From Lytechinus variegatus (lineage: Eukaryota > Echinodermata > Echinoidea > Temnopleuroida > Toxopneustidae), in contig NC_054742.1 in NCBI RefSeq assembly GCF_018143015.1, positions 57,917,195 to 57,981,194 of the forward strand: 64,000 nt of DNA. The letters run 5' to 3'. Position numbers and translations under genes: made by a program. Shown here one piece after another: positions 1 through 11,730 of this stretch. How positions within the stretch are numbered: position 1 is the stretch's first letter; each line of letters starts with the position of its first letter. The notes under the pieces were generated by a model. That model worked only from the letters and a program-made list of their open reading frames with translations. It made no database searches and was not told the DNA's origin.

Positions 1-2102
1 ATTATAATCTAACCATTTTGTTGATTGGTTTGTGCGAGTTTAATTCACTCGAGTTATTTCTAATCAAAGTATATAGTACATACAAATGTGAAGGACGTTA
101 TTGCCAACGTCTGTCACGGCAAGCATACTTCTGACCAAAACAGAAAGATTGAACAACAACAACAAATGCATAATTGCTACTGTCATGGACCGTCGAATGC
201 AGGGGGTGCATTTTGCTTGTCATTTTTATAGAGGAATTGCTTCCAGGGTAGTGACCTTGCCCTGTGAACTTGCTCTTGCATTACTTGCTATAACCACTAC
301 ATTACCTCCCCCTGCACCCCCCCCCCCTCCCCCTTGTATGAATCAATACTTCAATTTAAATTCGCTGCATTGGTTCCCGGTAGAGTCACTACAGACATCG
401 TACGTATTATGAGGTTCTCGGAAAATTGTGTTTTATCGAGTATCAATATGAAGCCTCATCTCGATCCTTTCAATTTCAGTAGTGAGCCCTCATCGTTAGA
501 AATACTATCATGTTATCTTCTCAATTTTGTCATTTTTATTCCTCGCTCGATGTACCATCACTCATTGTGACATGTTATGACGTCATCATTTTGACAAGTC
601 CATAGTTTTAATGAATGCAGGAAAAAATGGGAATAAAGAATAACATAGTTATGAATTTTCATTTATTATTTTGTGACATTAAATACGAGCTGTGCCTCCA
701 TAATCTGGCTTGCCCCTTTTCTCCACTTTTTTTAAAATAAATATTTGGTTAATATCTTTGATCATGTTTATTGGGTTCCCATAATTTATCAAATAAGTTT
801 GCTATGTATGTTCAATGTTTGCTTGATATTTTTCTTGATGTGCGTTGTGTGTGTTTTGTAATACTATATGACGACTGACGAATTATTTTCATTTACAATT
901 GTCTGAAAATTGGCATTGGGGGATTCATATCTTACGACATTACAGAGACCTGCTCTGATGAGGCGTCAGAAAAAAAACCCATTAATATTAATGAATGTTA
1001 TGTACCTACCCCGGGTACCGATAATATTCTGTTTTCCAATCTGACCCCTATGTGATGCGAAGATAACTTTTTGAAAAGCGTTATCTGTCTTTTATTTTAT
1101 TTTTTACTTTTACAGGGAATTTCAAGCAAACTTGGAGTCTTGGAAAAACAATTTACGATCAAATTATAAGTCATGAACATGGTAAGATTTGAATATTTCC
1201 GAACAGTGACCCCCTCCTCGCTCCCCCACCCCCCCCCCCCCCTCTCTCTCTCTCTCGCTCCCACTCTCTCCCACCCACCCCCTCCTTTGGCAACCTTTCT
1301 CACGCTATCATGAAAATACAAGTCAATGGGAACCAATTCTGAAAACCGCACATGTCATGAGAGCAATTATTTTTTTATTCCTCTACTCCACCTCTTCCTA
1401 TTATTATTTTATCTCCTTTTTTTATACCAATTATGTTTCAATGGGTCCGATAGAGTCGGTTATATTGACCCGTGTCTGGCCGGTTTGTCTGCTGTTTCAA
1501 ACAGCAGCCGTCTCCACAATGTTGTTATTCTTGCCTTTCTCCCCTTAATTGTTTATTTTATCATAATTGTTCAGACTATGTTGTGTTCAAAAGAGAAAAG
1601 CGTTTCCGTCGATTTTTATTTTGATTCATAAGTTTCTATCGGGGCTTTTGTGACCAGCGTGTCGCTTTTTTTTCAATGATATAAATGGGGACACCAGACA
1701 ATGGGATAGGTGCTAATTGTACGCCCTCTACTTCCCATTTTAAAAATGACTCTGAATTAAATAATGTACATGAATGTAAATAACGATGAAGGGCGAATGG
1801 TTATTTATGCTGTTGTATTCGAAGTACTATAGCGTTTTATTTATGTATATAGAGTGCAATGATTTCACCGAAACGCATAAACATCTGTCAAATCCCTATA
1901 CCCTCCCCGACATTCAAAGTTTGCCCAATTTTGTTCCATGTCATTTTTTCTTGCACATAGTAGGCCTATGTAAATATACAATTTGATTTTTCAGCCATAG
2001 ATTTCATTCACTTTTTCATTTTGCATTTACGTCTTCAGATAATTTACCTTGGGGGAAATGGGGAATTCGTCTCGAAGAGGATGAATAAGCAAAATTACTT
2101 CC
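1..2102. other. Non-coding stretch, no gene seen
   Basis: AT-rich sequence without a convincing exon. Open frames here are short and either cross simple sequence or lack protein-like composition. A poly-C run followed by a CT microsatellite lies at about 1224-1257, and shorter C runs lie near 318-333. Confidence 0.6.
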
Positions 2103-2129
2103 ACTGGCCGGGAATCGGACCCGGGTCGC
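2103..2129 (-). pseudogene. tRNA-Gly 3' fragment
   Basis: This is only the T arm and the 3' acceptor strand of a tRNA-Gly, read on the minus strand. The match to the neighbouring genes stops just before the variable region, and one T-arm base differs from the intact copies. No anticodon arm, D arm or 5' acceptor strand follows. It is the outermost tRNA remnant on the left side of the array. Confidence 0.8.
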
Positions 2130-2463
2130 AAAATTGATGGAAAAAACACGGAATGACATAAAAACATTATTGATATGCTAAGTTGAATTTCATGGGGTGA
2201 AAAATCACGATAGAAGGGGTAAAAACATTCAAACGAGAAAAAAAAAACACCATCAAAATTCTGTTGGGGGGCGCTCTGAACACCCTGGCACTCCAGGAAC
2301 GGGAGTGATTTTTATTTATTTAGACCTTTTAATATCATTCTTTTATGATTAATATCATTTGCATTCTGTCAAAAAGAACGATTCATAAAAAATAAATGAT
2401 CTGAAACAAAAGTTAACAAAATAACTCACAATCGTGACTATTCCTGGCATTAAAACAACACAA

Positions 2464-2534
2464 TGCATTGGCCGGGAATCGAACCCGGGTCACCCGCGTG
2501 GGAGGCGAGAATTCTACCACTGAACCACCAATGC
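2464..2534 (-). tRNA. tRNA-Gly-CCC: tRNA-Gly (anticodon CCC)
   Basis: A 71-nt cloverleaf on the minus strand with acceptor GCATTGG paired to CCAATGC and discriminator A. The A box (TGGTTCAGTGG) and B box (GGTTCGATTCC) are intact. The anticodon loop reads CTCCCAC, giving anticodon CCC, which decodes GGG. All other genes in the array have CTGCCAC (GCC). The variable region reads GTGAC, a variant shared only with the gene at 2829-2899. A Pol III T4 terminator lies 8 nt downstream (2452-2455 on the plus strand as AAAA). Confidence 0.95.
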
Positions 2535-2828
2535 GCTTACTGGTTGATCCTAAATCAGGATTTCCTTTAAAAGGACATGACCCTGGATTCGACAAAATAA
2601 AAATATGATATAAAAATGATTGTTTTATGCTTAAATATAACAAAGACTAGGCCTATTTGGCAGTAGATAAAAAATACGCAAATTAATTTATAACGTAGAA
2701 ATACCACTCTGAGGAGATTTATTGGATTCTATTGAAGAAAAATCTGTCCTCGAATCAAGTCATTTTGTAAATAATTTTCATTCGATGTACAGTATTTTTT
2801 TTCTTTGTGCATCAAAACAAAATTTCAA

Positions 2829-2899
2829 TGCATTGGCCGGGAATCGAACCCGGGTCACCCGCGTGGCAGGCGAGAATTCTACCACTGAACCACCAATGC
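2829..2899 (-). tRNA. tRNA-Gly-GCC: tRNA-Gly (anticodon GCC)
   Basis: Full 71-nt gene with acceptor GCATTGG and anticodon loop CTGCCAC. It shares the GTGAC variable-region base with the CCC gene 294 bp to its left, which makes it that gene's closest relative here. A T4 run follows 6 nt downstream. Confidence 0.97.
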
Positions 2900-3374
2900 G
2901 CTCATGGTCATAAAGTGTAAATAACGTTAGACTTGTGGTTCAACTGTGGAATTTGTATGGTTTATAAGGGGTTCAAAGATTAATAAGCAATTAGCTATTT
3001 GCCTTTTGATTAAAAGTAAGATTTCCGGGTGGTGGATTTAAGAATCTTTGCAATTTCAGTTATATAAGACCTTGTAAATAAATATCCATCTTTATATCAT
3101 AGGACTCAAACCTTTTCCTGTATAGGAACCACTTTTGAATCCATGTCGGATGACCTATAGTAATTGACATGTTATAGGGTAATATAAAAAATAATTCCAA
3201 ATCACTTTGCTTTAGATGTTGCGCTCTAAAAATATAATGTTAAATCAACATTTGAACTGTTGGAGTAATACTACATTTTCTTATGTTGTATTTACCACTT
3301 TAAATGGCTCGACCCACCTTGTACAATGTTAGATTCAGCTTTATGCAAGGCTGGAATAACCAGTTTTTGTTTTG

Positions 3375-3580
3375 CACTGCAAAAAACTCCGGTGTCCAGC
3401 CCGATGTCCACACCAGAGAAGTATTGAAACAACAACAGTTTGGAATCAAACCGATGCTGTTTTGATACTAATATACCTATCTGGTGTTAGACCAAAACGA
3501 AACCGATGTTGTTTAACACTTCTCTGGTGTGGACATAGATTCTGGGCTGGTGTTAAATCAACACCAGAGTTTTTGTAGTG
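3375..3580. mobile_element. TIR MITE, CACTGCAAAAA family
   Basis: A 206-bp fold-back. The left end begins CACTGCAAAAAACTC, and the right end read in reverse begins CACTACAAAAACTCTGG. The arms also share an internal block (TCCACACCAGAGAAGT and the following A/C-rich stretch). No coding potential. I could not find a clear target-site duplication, so the superfamily is left open. Confidence 0.7.
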
Positions 3581-4280
3581 GTGAAAAGGTTGTAACTCCA
3601 ACATCTCGGTTTTTAGATTTTGAGCATATTTCATTTTCAGTTTTAAGCAAAGGATACATAATTATTAGTGAATCGTAAAAGATTATAAATGTATCCATTA
3701 GACAATGAGCTAAATTGTGTTTTAATTCCTCTGTGGACGTTGTCATGCAATAAATATCCTTCCTTGTTACCACTGCGCATGATTTAAAACAACATAATTT
3801 GCATTGAATAGAGAAACATTTATGAAATGGGGTCTGATTCACAACTTGTTTCTTTGATCATATTGATGAAGTTAAGACATTGTTAGTAACCATCATTCAA
3901 ACTCAAATCATATTTATAATACCAAATCATAAATTAAAATAATTATACTGAAAATGTCAAAACAAACATTAGTTTTGTAGATTGTAATCATATCAATCAT
4001 TATATCACAGGATACATCTTTACCTACCGTACCTACTTCAATTTCACATCGAGCTGGTTTAGATATTAGTTAAACAAATAATAAACAAATAAATAAAAAA
4101 AATATTACAAAAAAACAATCATGGAATGGTAATAGATAATGAAATGGATCCTAAAGAAACGTATTCGATATGCACAATCTGTAGCTCTGAACACCGTGTT
4201 TTGATCCTCCGTACGTTGTTATGGTTATCACACAATAAATTTATTTCTAAGTTACAAATACACATGATTAAAAACAAAAT

Positions 4281-4351
4281 TGCATTGGCCGGGAATCGAA
4301 CCCGGGCCACCCGCGTGGCAGGCGAGAATTCTACCACTGAACCACCAATGC
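4281..4351 (-). tRNA. tRNA-Gly-GCC: tRNA-Gly (anticodon GCC)
   Basis: Full 71-nt gene with acceptor type GCATTGG and variable region GTGGC. The T4 terminator is immediately downstream (plus-strand AAAA at 4276-4279). Its 5' flank, 4352 to about 4520, is shared with the genes at 5593 and 14934. Confidence 0.97.
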
Positions 4352-4520
4352 GTCTATGCCAAGGAGAAAGTCAAGTTGTTATATCCCAATCCTGTTTAAA
4401 GACTTGGATTTGTCTGACATCTTGATGAACTTAAAGTATTTTTGCCCATCTTCGCGAGCAGATGACACGTCTTCACCATTGGCACTGGTATGAATCTATC
4501 TATAGATGGCGCTCGAATGG
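4352..4520 (-). repeat. Conserved 5' flank of a tRNA-Gly gene
   Basis: This stretch matches 5664-5860 in the same orientation and 14770-14933 in reverse. Shared words include GATGTCAGACAAATCC, AAGTTCATCAAGATGT and GCGCCATCT. The match begins at the tRNA 5' end in every case, so the duplicated unit carried about 170-200 bp of upstream DNA along with the gene. Confidence 0.7.
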
Positions 4521-4967
4521 ACTGGTAAACTACCTTCCGTGCTTAGTGTTTGTGTTTTTTTCTGGGAACTCGAATATACTGAAAGCTAATGCTTATTGGT
4601 TCAAGGTAATCATGATATCTAATTTGGTGAAATAGAAAGCGTATAAAGTTTTAAGGCCGACTTTTTTTTTTTGGGGGGGGGGTATGTCTCCCAAAAGGTC
4701 ATTCTGACATAATAATTTTGAATCATGCCTTTTGAGTAGTTCCATTATGGTTGCAGAATTGTAATAAAAAAATAAAAATTTGTCGATTACCGGCGGTCTT
4801 AAATATAGGATTCTGAATGTTGAAATTACATCACTCGGAATATGAAATAAAATGATACACCTTTGTTTCTTTTGCAACAATCACATATGTTTTCCTCAAA
4901 AGTATAATAAGTATCTCACTTTGGTTGTTATAGTTAAGAGTGATTATTCTTTCAAACAAAATGTCAA

Positions 4968-5038
4968 TGCATTGGCCGGGAATCGAACCCGGGCCACCCG
5001 CGTGGCAGGCGAGAATTCTACCACTGAACCACCAATGC
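4968..5038 (-). tRNA. tRNA-Gly-GCC: tRNA-Gly (anticodon GCC)
   Basis: Full 71-nt gene with acceptor GCATTGG and standard anticodon loop. A T4 run lies 6 nt downstream (plus-strand AAAA at 4958-4961). Its downstream flank (ATTCTTTCAAACAAAATGTCA) is not obviously shared with the other genes. Confidence 0.97.
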
Positions 5039-5592
5039 GCTCCATGTTATCTATGAAGAGAGAAAGGGATACCAATATGCTTGGGATTCACCTTTGGAAT
5101 TGGTAGGGCTTTAATGGGATTAAACGTTAATGAGTTATTTGTAAATTGCCATGTGAATAAAAGGAATGATTTCCAGCTGTCGGCTTTTCCGATTATCGGA
5201 TTCACATCTAGAATCTTTGATAAGGTCTCATTCGGAAAAAATAAGACAAATATTAGGATGATATTCATCATAATTATCATAGAATTCAAACCATTGCCCA
5301 AAGGACCTATATTTCTGAATCAACGTTGGATGATCTTGTTTGGTATACACGATTATGACAACATATTTTCACATCAATTTGGATTAGATGTTGGTTGGTC
5401 AAAATATATGAAACAGTATAATAAGATTTAAAGAAAAACGAATGGAAATAGAACGAAATGAATCCGTTAAAATATATTGGATATGTATAATGTAACATGT
5501 CAGTTTAATACCTATGTGTATCTTTTTGAACAGCATCATGCAATCAATTTCCTTGTATGTTACAACTTCACACGATTAAAAACAAAATAGCT

Positions 5593-5663
5593 TGCATTGG
5601 CCGGGAATCGAACCCGGGCCACCCGCGTGGCAGGCGAGAATTCTACCACTGAACCACCAATGC
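5593..5663 (-). tRNA. tRNA-Gly-GCC: tRNA-Gly (anticodon GCC)
   Basis: Full 71-nt gene with acceptor GCATTGG. The T4 run is at 5584-5587 (AAAA on the plus strand). The downstream flank ACACGATTAAAAACAAAAT matches that of the gene at 4281, and the upstream flank matches as well, so these two genes are recent duplicates of one unit. Confidence 0.97.
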
Positions 5664-6890
5664 GCTCTCGTGAAAAATTGAAGTCGATCAAGTTCTGATA
5701 TCCCAATCATACTTTAAGACATCTGGATTTGTCTGACATCACGATGAACTTGAAGTTTTATTTTTAGTCTTTCTTCGTGACAGAAACGTGAGCAGACGTT
5801 TCTCCACCGTGTACACTAGATACAATATTTCTGTAGATGGCGCTCAAATGGATTTGTCATTATTGCAGGTTAATGATATAGTGTAAGTTTACCCCCCAAA
5901 CCTCGTTGATAAGAAAAACAGAATAAACCTTTAAAAAGCAAACTTGTCAAATGATGAAGTCTACAGCCGGGGCGCTAAACTTGCATAAAATCACAAATTA
6001 GATGGTCATTTTTATGTTTTGTATACATGGTTACTGAAAAAGGGGTAGCATGAATCTTGCGTAAATAAGGTTGTAACAATTTTTTTTTCATACGGATTTA
6101 TGAATTACATTTATTCCGGCCTTTGTAGTTGGTGTTATTATTTAATTACACGTCTTGGATGAGAAGGGTACTTTCTCACCACTAAGGGTGGCTTTTCCCA
6201 TTCATTCAGCATGTATAGGGTCACAAATTCATTTCTTAGGGTGTGAGACATGGGCGGGTAGCTGGTCATGCAGAGGTGAGCGACCCACATTTTGTTCACA
6301 GAATTGAACAAAAAATTGCAGAAATCTGAAAACAAATAAATAAATGATTACATAAATAAATAAGTAAATGGATAAATAAATAAATAAACATCTGTAAAAA
6401 GATTTTTTTCAGGAAAAGTATGTAATTACAGAGTAATGAACAAAATAAAGATGGGAAAAATTACTGAAAAATGCCCGTCCGTTTATAGTGTGCATGGTCC
6501 CATGTTTTGACTGTGTAAGTTACACCAGGAAATAAAGCATGATGTGTTGACGAAATGTATATAATTTCAAATTTTTAAAGAAGCAATTGCTTCCCATCAT
6601 TTCTATCGAAATAAAATAAATTTCTTTACAAAAACTTACTCTCTTTCATGAGTTGTAGCAATTTTCTACACATTTGGTGTTAGTGGTAATTTGAACCATG
6701 GACCTACTACTACTAGAGTAGTTGGTCCATGTTTAAACAGACTGAAAGCATGACGAATGCTTGATAGCATGGACGTTAACCACAGGACCAACGGATTAGC
6801 GTCCTCTCCGAGTGACTTATTAGTGATTGAGGAACATTGTGATCTGGAATCATGGGTCCTATGTTCCGCAACGTAAAGACTAAAGTGATA
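5664..6890. other. Spacer between divergent tRNA blocks
   Basis: The first 200 bp are the duplicated tRNA 5' flank. A tetranucleotide AAAT microsatellite follows at about 6331-6390. I see no gene in the remainder. The orientation of the tRNA genes switches from minus to plus across this spacer. Confidence 0.6.
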
Positions 6891-6961
6891 GCACTGGTGG
6901 TTCAGTGGTAGAATTCTCGCCTGCCACGCGGGTGGCCCGGGTTCGATTCCCGGCCAGTGCA
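6891..6961 (+). tRNA. tRNA-Gly-GCC: tRNA-Gly (anticodon GCC)
   Basis: First plus-strand gene of the array. It has 71 nt with acceptor GCACTGG paired to CCAGTGC, the second acceptor-stem type. The T4 terminator is at 6966-6969. The neighbouring 5' flank is unlike those of the other plus-strand genes. Confidence 0.97.
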
Positions 6962-6994
6962 AGTATTTTCTTACACACGCTAAAATTTCCTTAA

Positions 6995-7172
6995 CCCCGT
7001 ACTATAGGTGGGGCTAAATTGCCCTATAGTACGGGGTTAAGCTTAGACCACTTTCTTTTTACACAGCATTTTTGCAAAGTGGGCTAACCCCATCTTTAGT
7101 ACGGGATTATTTGGCCCTGCAAAAAAGCAGGGTTATCCCAGCAATTGCGGTGCTAAGAGCGATAGTACGGGG
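6995..7172. mobile_element. piggyBac-like MITE (TTAA, CCCC termini)
   Basis: A 178-bp element flanked by TTAA on both sides (6991-6994 and 7173-7176). The left end is CCCCGTACTATAGG, and the right end read in reverse is CCCCGTACTATCGC. A further perfect palindromic copy of the terminus sits inside (about 7023-7040). A TTAA duplication plus a CCC start is the known piggyBac signature. There is no transposase, so it is non-autonomous. Confidence 0.75.
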
Positions 7173-7889
7173 TTAACATCGCTAGTGTAAAACGAAAGTG
7201 GTGTAAAACGCAGTAAATCAGTATTCATTTTTTTGTAATTCTTGGAGACCAAAATTTGAATAAGCATTTTCTAATATTATAAAACTGATTATGGTGAGCT
7301 TTTTCTCACTTAATCTGAATCCTTGATCTGAAATCTTGATATCAAGCATTCCATCCTTGATATTAAGAAATTATTATATTGTATTATTTATTGTATAAAA
7401 GATATGAGGTTGTACATACAATACATTTATTTTCTCTTAATTCAGAGTGATTTTATATTAATTGATTGGTTTTCCTTTATTGGAGGGGGGGGGGGGCAAG
7501 CAGCTAACTCACTCCCACTGCATACGGCAGGCCATATCTACGCAAGAGATAATAAAAACAGTTTAATTATAGATATGATTCAACATCCGACACAATAGAG
7601 GTGGATGTAAAAAAAATGTAAATCATTGAGAATTATCATGCTAATCAAAATAATAATTGCAATTTTTTCACAAGAACTTAAATTTGTGTACAAAATTGGG
7701 GTATCCAACCACCCCACTCCCTTTAGAGCAATACGCCGAGGGGGGGGGGTGGATTTAGAAGCGATTGAGTTACTATTTTAACATGAGGCATCTTTTCTTT
7801 TAATTCTACAAAATGATAATTAAAAAAGGTTTTGAATAAGGGTATAATCTTTGAATATGGGACCTAAATTCCCATTTATTGACACGAAA

Positions 7890-7918
7890 GCACTGGTAGT
7901 GTGAGTGGTAGAATTCTC
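7890..7918 (+). pseudogene. tRNA-Gly 5' remnant, copy A
   Basis: The 5' acceptor strand, D arm and first part of the anticodon arm are recognisable (GCACTGGTAG, GTGGTAGAATTCTC). The D-arm start is altered and the match ends before the anticodon, followed by unrelated AT-rich sequence. The A box is damaged and there is no B box. It lies at the position where the sister sub-units carry intact genes. Confidence 0.85.
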
Positions 7919-8275
7919 AAAAACAGCTCAGTAGATATTAATATGATTCAACACATTTCATGATATAAAGGAGGATCAAATTCACTGAAAATTATCATGC
8001 TCATTAAGATCTATATATAAAAAACATATGAACCAAAACTAGATTTTTTGTACAAATTAAGGGGTCTCTAAACCTAACTACCCCACTCTTTTCTGAGCAA
8101 TTCATTAGTGGGTCGGAATTTGACTTTAAAAAGTCTGCGATATCAAGCATAACAAATTATAATCACGATTTGTGAAGGTGATGGGCAAACTATCATCTTT
8201 GAGGCAAGCTGGATATGTAGCTATTTTTCCAAAGCGAATAATGAGACCAAAATAATTTCATTTGTACATTCTTAA

Positions 8276-8460
8276 AAATGTTGGGCAACATGCTGTCCAC
8301 ACAACAATAATGGTTAAAATTTTATCCAATTCTGAGTAGTTTTAAACCAATAATGTGTGCTTTGGGTGACAACTCTATTGGTTGAAAACTACCGAGAGTT
8401 TGATATTCTTTAACCAATTGCTGTGTGGACAGTATGTTGCCCAACATTTTTAATAGAGTA
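8276..8460. mobile_element. Small TIR MITE in unit A
   Basis: A fold-back of about 185 bp with termini TTAAAAATGTTGGGCAAC in inverted orientation, arms of about 50 bp and TA at each outer edge. It is present at the same place in units B and C, so it inserted before the tandem duplication. No coding capacity. Confidence 0.75.
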
Positions 8461-8523
8461 CAAAATCTAAAGTAGTATGACCTTCGAACATTGCAGTTAC
8501 GTTCCCCACCCTCAAGCGTGTAA

Positions 8524-8594
8524 GCACTGGTGGTTCAGTGGTAGAATTCTCGCCTGCCACGCGGGTGGCCCGGGTTCGATTCCCGGCCAGTGCA
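8524..8594 (+). tRNA. tRNA-Gly-GCC: tRNA-Gly (anticodon GCC)
   Basis: Full 71-nt gene of the GCACTGG acceptor type, followed after one base by a T7 terminator. It is the middle tRNA position of unit A, and the orthologous positions are 11660 and 14132. Confidence 0.97.
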
Positions 8595-9471
8595 ATTTTT
8601 TTAAGTAATCACTTTGTGGTGTCCAAACAGGGAGGTGAGAGTGCACTGAAACCGCGAAGATTAAGAACAAACTTTTTCCTCTGTCATGCTCTCATACCAT
8701 GGTCATCTCCTCCACTCTCCCATCTTCCTCATTTTAGCATAGAAATTCTCATCTTTATTTGCCTGTATGTCTGTTAAGCACCTCTCATAAGTTTAATCAA
8801 TTATTTGTAATATTTCAAAGTAAATCATAAGTCATTCCTAGTATCAAATTCTTGGAGGTCCAAATTTGAATAGGCATCCTTTCATATTATAAAAAATCAA
8901 AATTAGCAAGCTTTTTTAAACTTAATCCTATATTTCCTGATATAAAAAATTAAATTCTTGATTATCCAGAAATCATTTTTCATTAAATAAAATTTATGGG
9001 GTATAGGAAATGCAAAAAAATACAGTGATATTCTTTCACATACCAGAAGGTTTTGTTTATGATTGATTGATATTTTTTCTTTTTGGGATGGGGAACGGGC
9101 AGGCGAGCAGCTAACCCCCTCCACCATAGCCCTATATACGCCAGAGATAATTAAAAACAGTTTAATAGATATCAACATCCGACATAATGGAGGTGGATAA
9201 AAATAAATCATTGAAAATTGTCAAGCCAAAAAATGATTATACAATTTGTACAAAAACATGAATTTTGTACAAAATTGGGGATCTCCAACCACCCCACTCC
9301 CTTTCAAGCAATACACCAGTGGGGTGGTCTTGGGCTTACGAGCGATTGAGTTGTCGTTTTGCATATTATAACCACGAGTCTTTTTTTTATTTGTACAAAA
9401 AAAAAGTTTTGAATACCAGAATGCTCCTTGAACATGCGACCTATACGTTCCATGAAGTAGGCATGCCGGAA

Positions 9472-9542
9472 GCACTGGTGGTTCAGTGGTAGAATTCTCG
9501 CCTGCCACGCGGGTGGCCCGGGTTCGATTCCCGGCCAGTGCA
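9472..9542 (+). tRNA. tRNA-Gly-GCC: tRNA-Gly (anticodon GCC)
   Basis: Full 71-nt gene of the GCACTGG type with a T7 terminator beginning at the next base. It is the last tRNA position of unit A, and its twin in unit B is at 12584 with nearly identical flanks on both sides. Confidence 0.97.
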
Positions 9543-9665
9543 TTTTTTTCCTGTAATCTATAGTCTAAAAGTGCCAAGATTAAGACCTCAAGGGAAAATT
9601 TCTTCCAATAAACTCAATGACAGACACAGAGCATCTTATACCATAGGCCAATCTTCTTTATTTAA

Positions 9666-10245
9666 AGGGGAATGAAACCTTTGGAACAAATAGGCTTGTG
9701 TAGAAACAGAAAAATCAAAGAATAAGAATAAAGAAAGTTTGAGAAAAATCGGACAAATAATGAGAAAGTTATGAGCATTTGAATATTGCAATCACTAATG
9801 CTATGGAGATCCTCCCATTGGCAATGCGACAAGGATGTGTGATGTCACTGATGAACAACTTTCCCTTTGGTGGACTATAAAATACCCTCAAAATGTCTCT
9901 TTTTGCTTTTTGTTATGATGATACAAACTCTTTATCCATGATGTATTCTTAAAAAATATGTATTACATGCCCTCATGTAGAAAGAACACATGATCTATGG
10001 ATAAATGTGATAAAAGAGGCAATTCAAGTGAAATATATACTAAAGTAATGGGGAGAGTTGTTCATCAGTGACATCACACATCTTTGTAGCCTTGCCAATT
10101 TGCTATCTCCATAGCATTAGTGATCGCAATATTCAAATGCTCATAACTTTCTCATTGTCCGATTTTTATCAAACTTTTTTTGATCTGTTTCTTTGATTTT
10201 TCTGTTTTCACACAAGCTATCTTGTTCTAATGGTTTCATTCTCCT
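9666..10245. mobile_element. TTAA-flanked fold-back element, copy 1
   Basis: A 580-bp element with long inverted arms of roughly 220 bp. It starts AGGGGAATGAAACC, and its right end read in reverse starts AGGAGAATGAAACC. TTAA lies on each side (9662-9665 and 10246-10249). The paired unit B has the uninterrupted site TTTATTTAATCACATG (about 12770-12785), which defines the ends and the TTAA duplication directly. A second copy is at 53839-54422. No open reading frame. Confidence 0.92.
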
Positions 10246-11034
10246 TTAATCACATGACAAAAGCATATATATTCCTATATTTGCATGCATGTGATTTAAA
10301 TAATTATGCCTCCTTAAAACAAAAAAAATCTCAGATTATTATCTCACGCAGTAAATCAGTATTCAGTTATTGATTTTAATTCTTGGAGAACAAAATTTGA
10401 ATAAGCATCTTCTAATATTATAAAACTGATAATGGTGAGCTTTTCTTCTCACTTATCTGAAATCTTGATATCAAGCATTCCATCCTTGATATTAAGAAAT
10501 TATTATATTGTATTTTTTATTGTATAAAAGATATGAGATTGGAAGTACAATACATTTATTTTCTCTTAATTCAGAGTGATTTTGTATTAATTGATTGGTT
10601 TTCCTTTATTAGGGGGGGGGGGGGGGGGGGCAGGCAAGCAGCTAACTCACTCCCACCGTCATACGGCAGGCCATGCATATCTACGCAAGAGATAATAAAA
10701 ACAGTTTAATTATAGATATGATTCAACATCCGACACAATCTAGAGGTGGATGTAAAAAAAATGTAAATCATTGAGAATTATCATGCTAATTGAAATAATA
10801 ATTGCAAATTTTTCACAAGAACTTAAATTTGTGTACAAAATTGGGGTATCCAACCACCCCACTCCCTTTAGAGCAATACGCCGAGGGGGGGGGGTGGATT
10901 TAGAAGCGATTGAGTTACTATTTTAACATGAGGCATCTTTTCTTTTAATTCTACAAAATGATAATTAAAAAAGGTTTTGAATAAGGGTATAATCTTTGAA
11001 TATGGGACCTAAATTCCCATTTATTGACACGAAA

Positions 11035-11063
11035 GCACTGGTAGTGTGAGTGGTAGAATTCTC
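11035..11063 (+). pseudogene. tRNA-Gly 5' remnant, copy B
   Basis: Same broken 5' half as at 7890, with the same altered D arm and the same end point. The gene was therefore already dead before units A, B and C separated. Confidence 0.85.
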
Positions 11064-11401
11064 AAAAACAGCTCAGTAGATATGATTCAACACATTTCAT
11101 GATATAAAGGAGGATCAAATTCACTGAAAATTATCATGCTCATTAAGATCTATATATAAAAAACATATGAACCAAAACTAGATTTTTTGTACAAATTAAG
11201 GTCTCTAAACCTAACTACCCGACTCTTTTCTGAGCAATTCATTAGTGGGTCGGAATTTGACTTTAAAAAGTCTGCGATATCAAGCATAACAAATTATAAT
11301 CACGATTTGTGAAGGTGATGGGCAAACTATCATCTTTGGGCAAGCTGGATATGTAGCTATTTTTCCCAAGCGAATAATGAGACCAAAATAATTTCATTTG
11401 T

Positions 11402-11596
11402 ACATTCTTAAAAATGTTGGGCAACATGCTGTCCACACAACAATAATGGTTAAAATTTTATCCAATTCTGAGTAGTTTTAAACCAATAATGTGTGCTTTG
11501 GGTGACAACTCTATTGGTTGAAAACTACCGAGAGTTTGATATTCTTTAACCAATTGCTGTGTGGACAGTATGTTGCCCAACATTTTTAATAGAGTA
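11402..11596. mobile_element. Small TIR MITE in unit B
   Basis: Second copy of the fold-back at 8276, identical over most of its length and inherited through the tandem duplication. It is not an independent insertion. Confidence 0.75.
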
Positions 11597-11659
11597 CAAA
11601 ATCTAAAGTAGTATGACCTTCGAACATTGCAGTTACGTTCCCCGCCCTCAAGCGTGTAA

Positions 11660-11730
11660 GCACTGGTGGTTCAGTGGTAGAATTCTCGCCTGCCACGCGG
11701 GTGGCCCGGGTTCGATTCCCGGCCAGTGCA
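11660..11730 (+). tRNA. tRNA-Gly-GCC: tRNA-Gly (anticodon GCC)
   Basis: Full 71-nt gene of the GCACTGG type in the middle position of unit B. A T8 terminator follows after one base. Confidence 0.97.

Larger units (their letters stand above)
7209..10346 (+). repeat. Tandem duplication unit A (tRNA-Gly array)
   Basis: First copy of a large direct repeat beginning CGCAGTAAATCAGTATTCA. It contains a tRNA remnant (7890), two intact tRNA genes (8524, 9472), a small MITE (8276) and a 580-bp inserted element (9666-10245). Without that insertion it is close to unit B in length and is nearly identical to it over long stretches. Confidence 0.9.
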
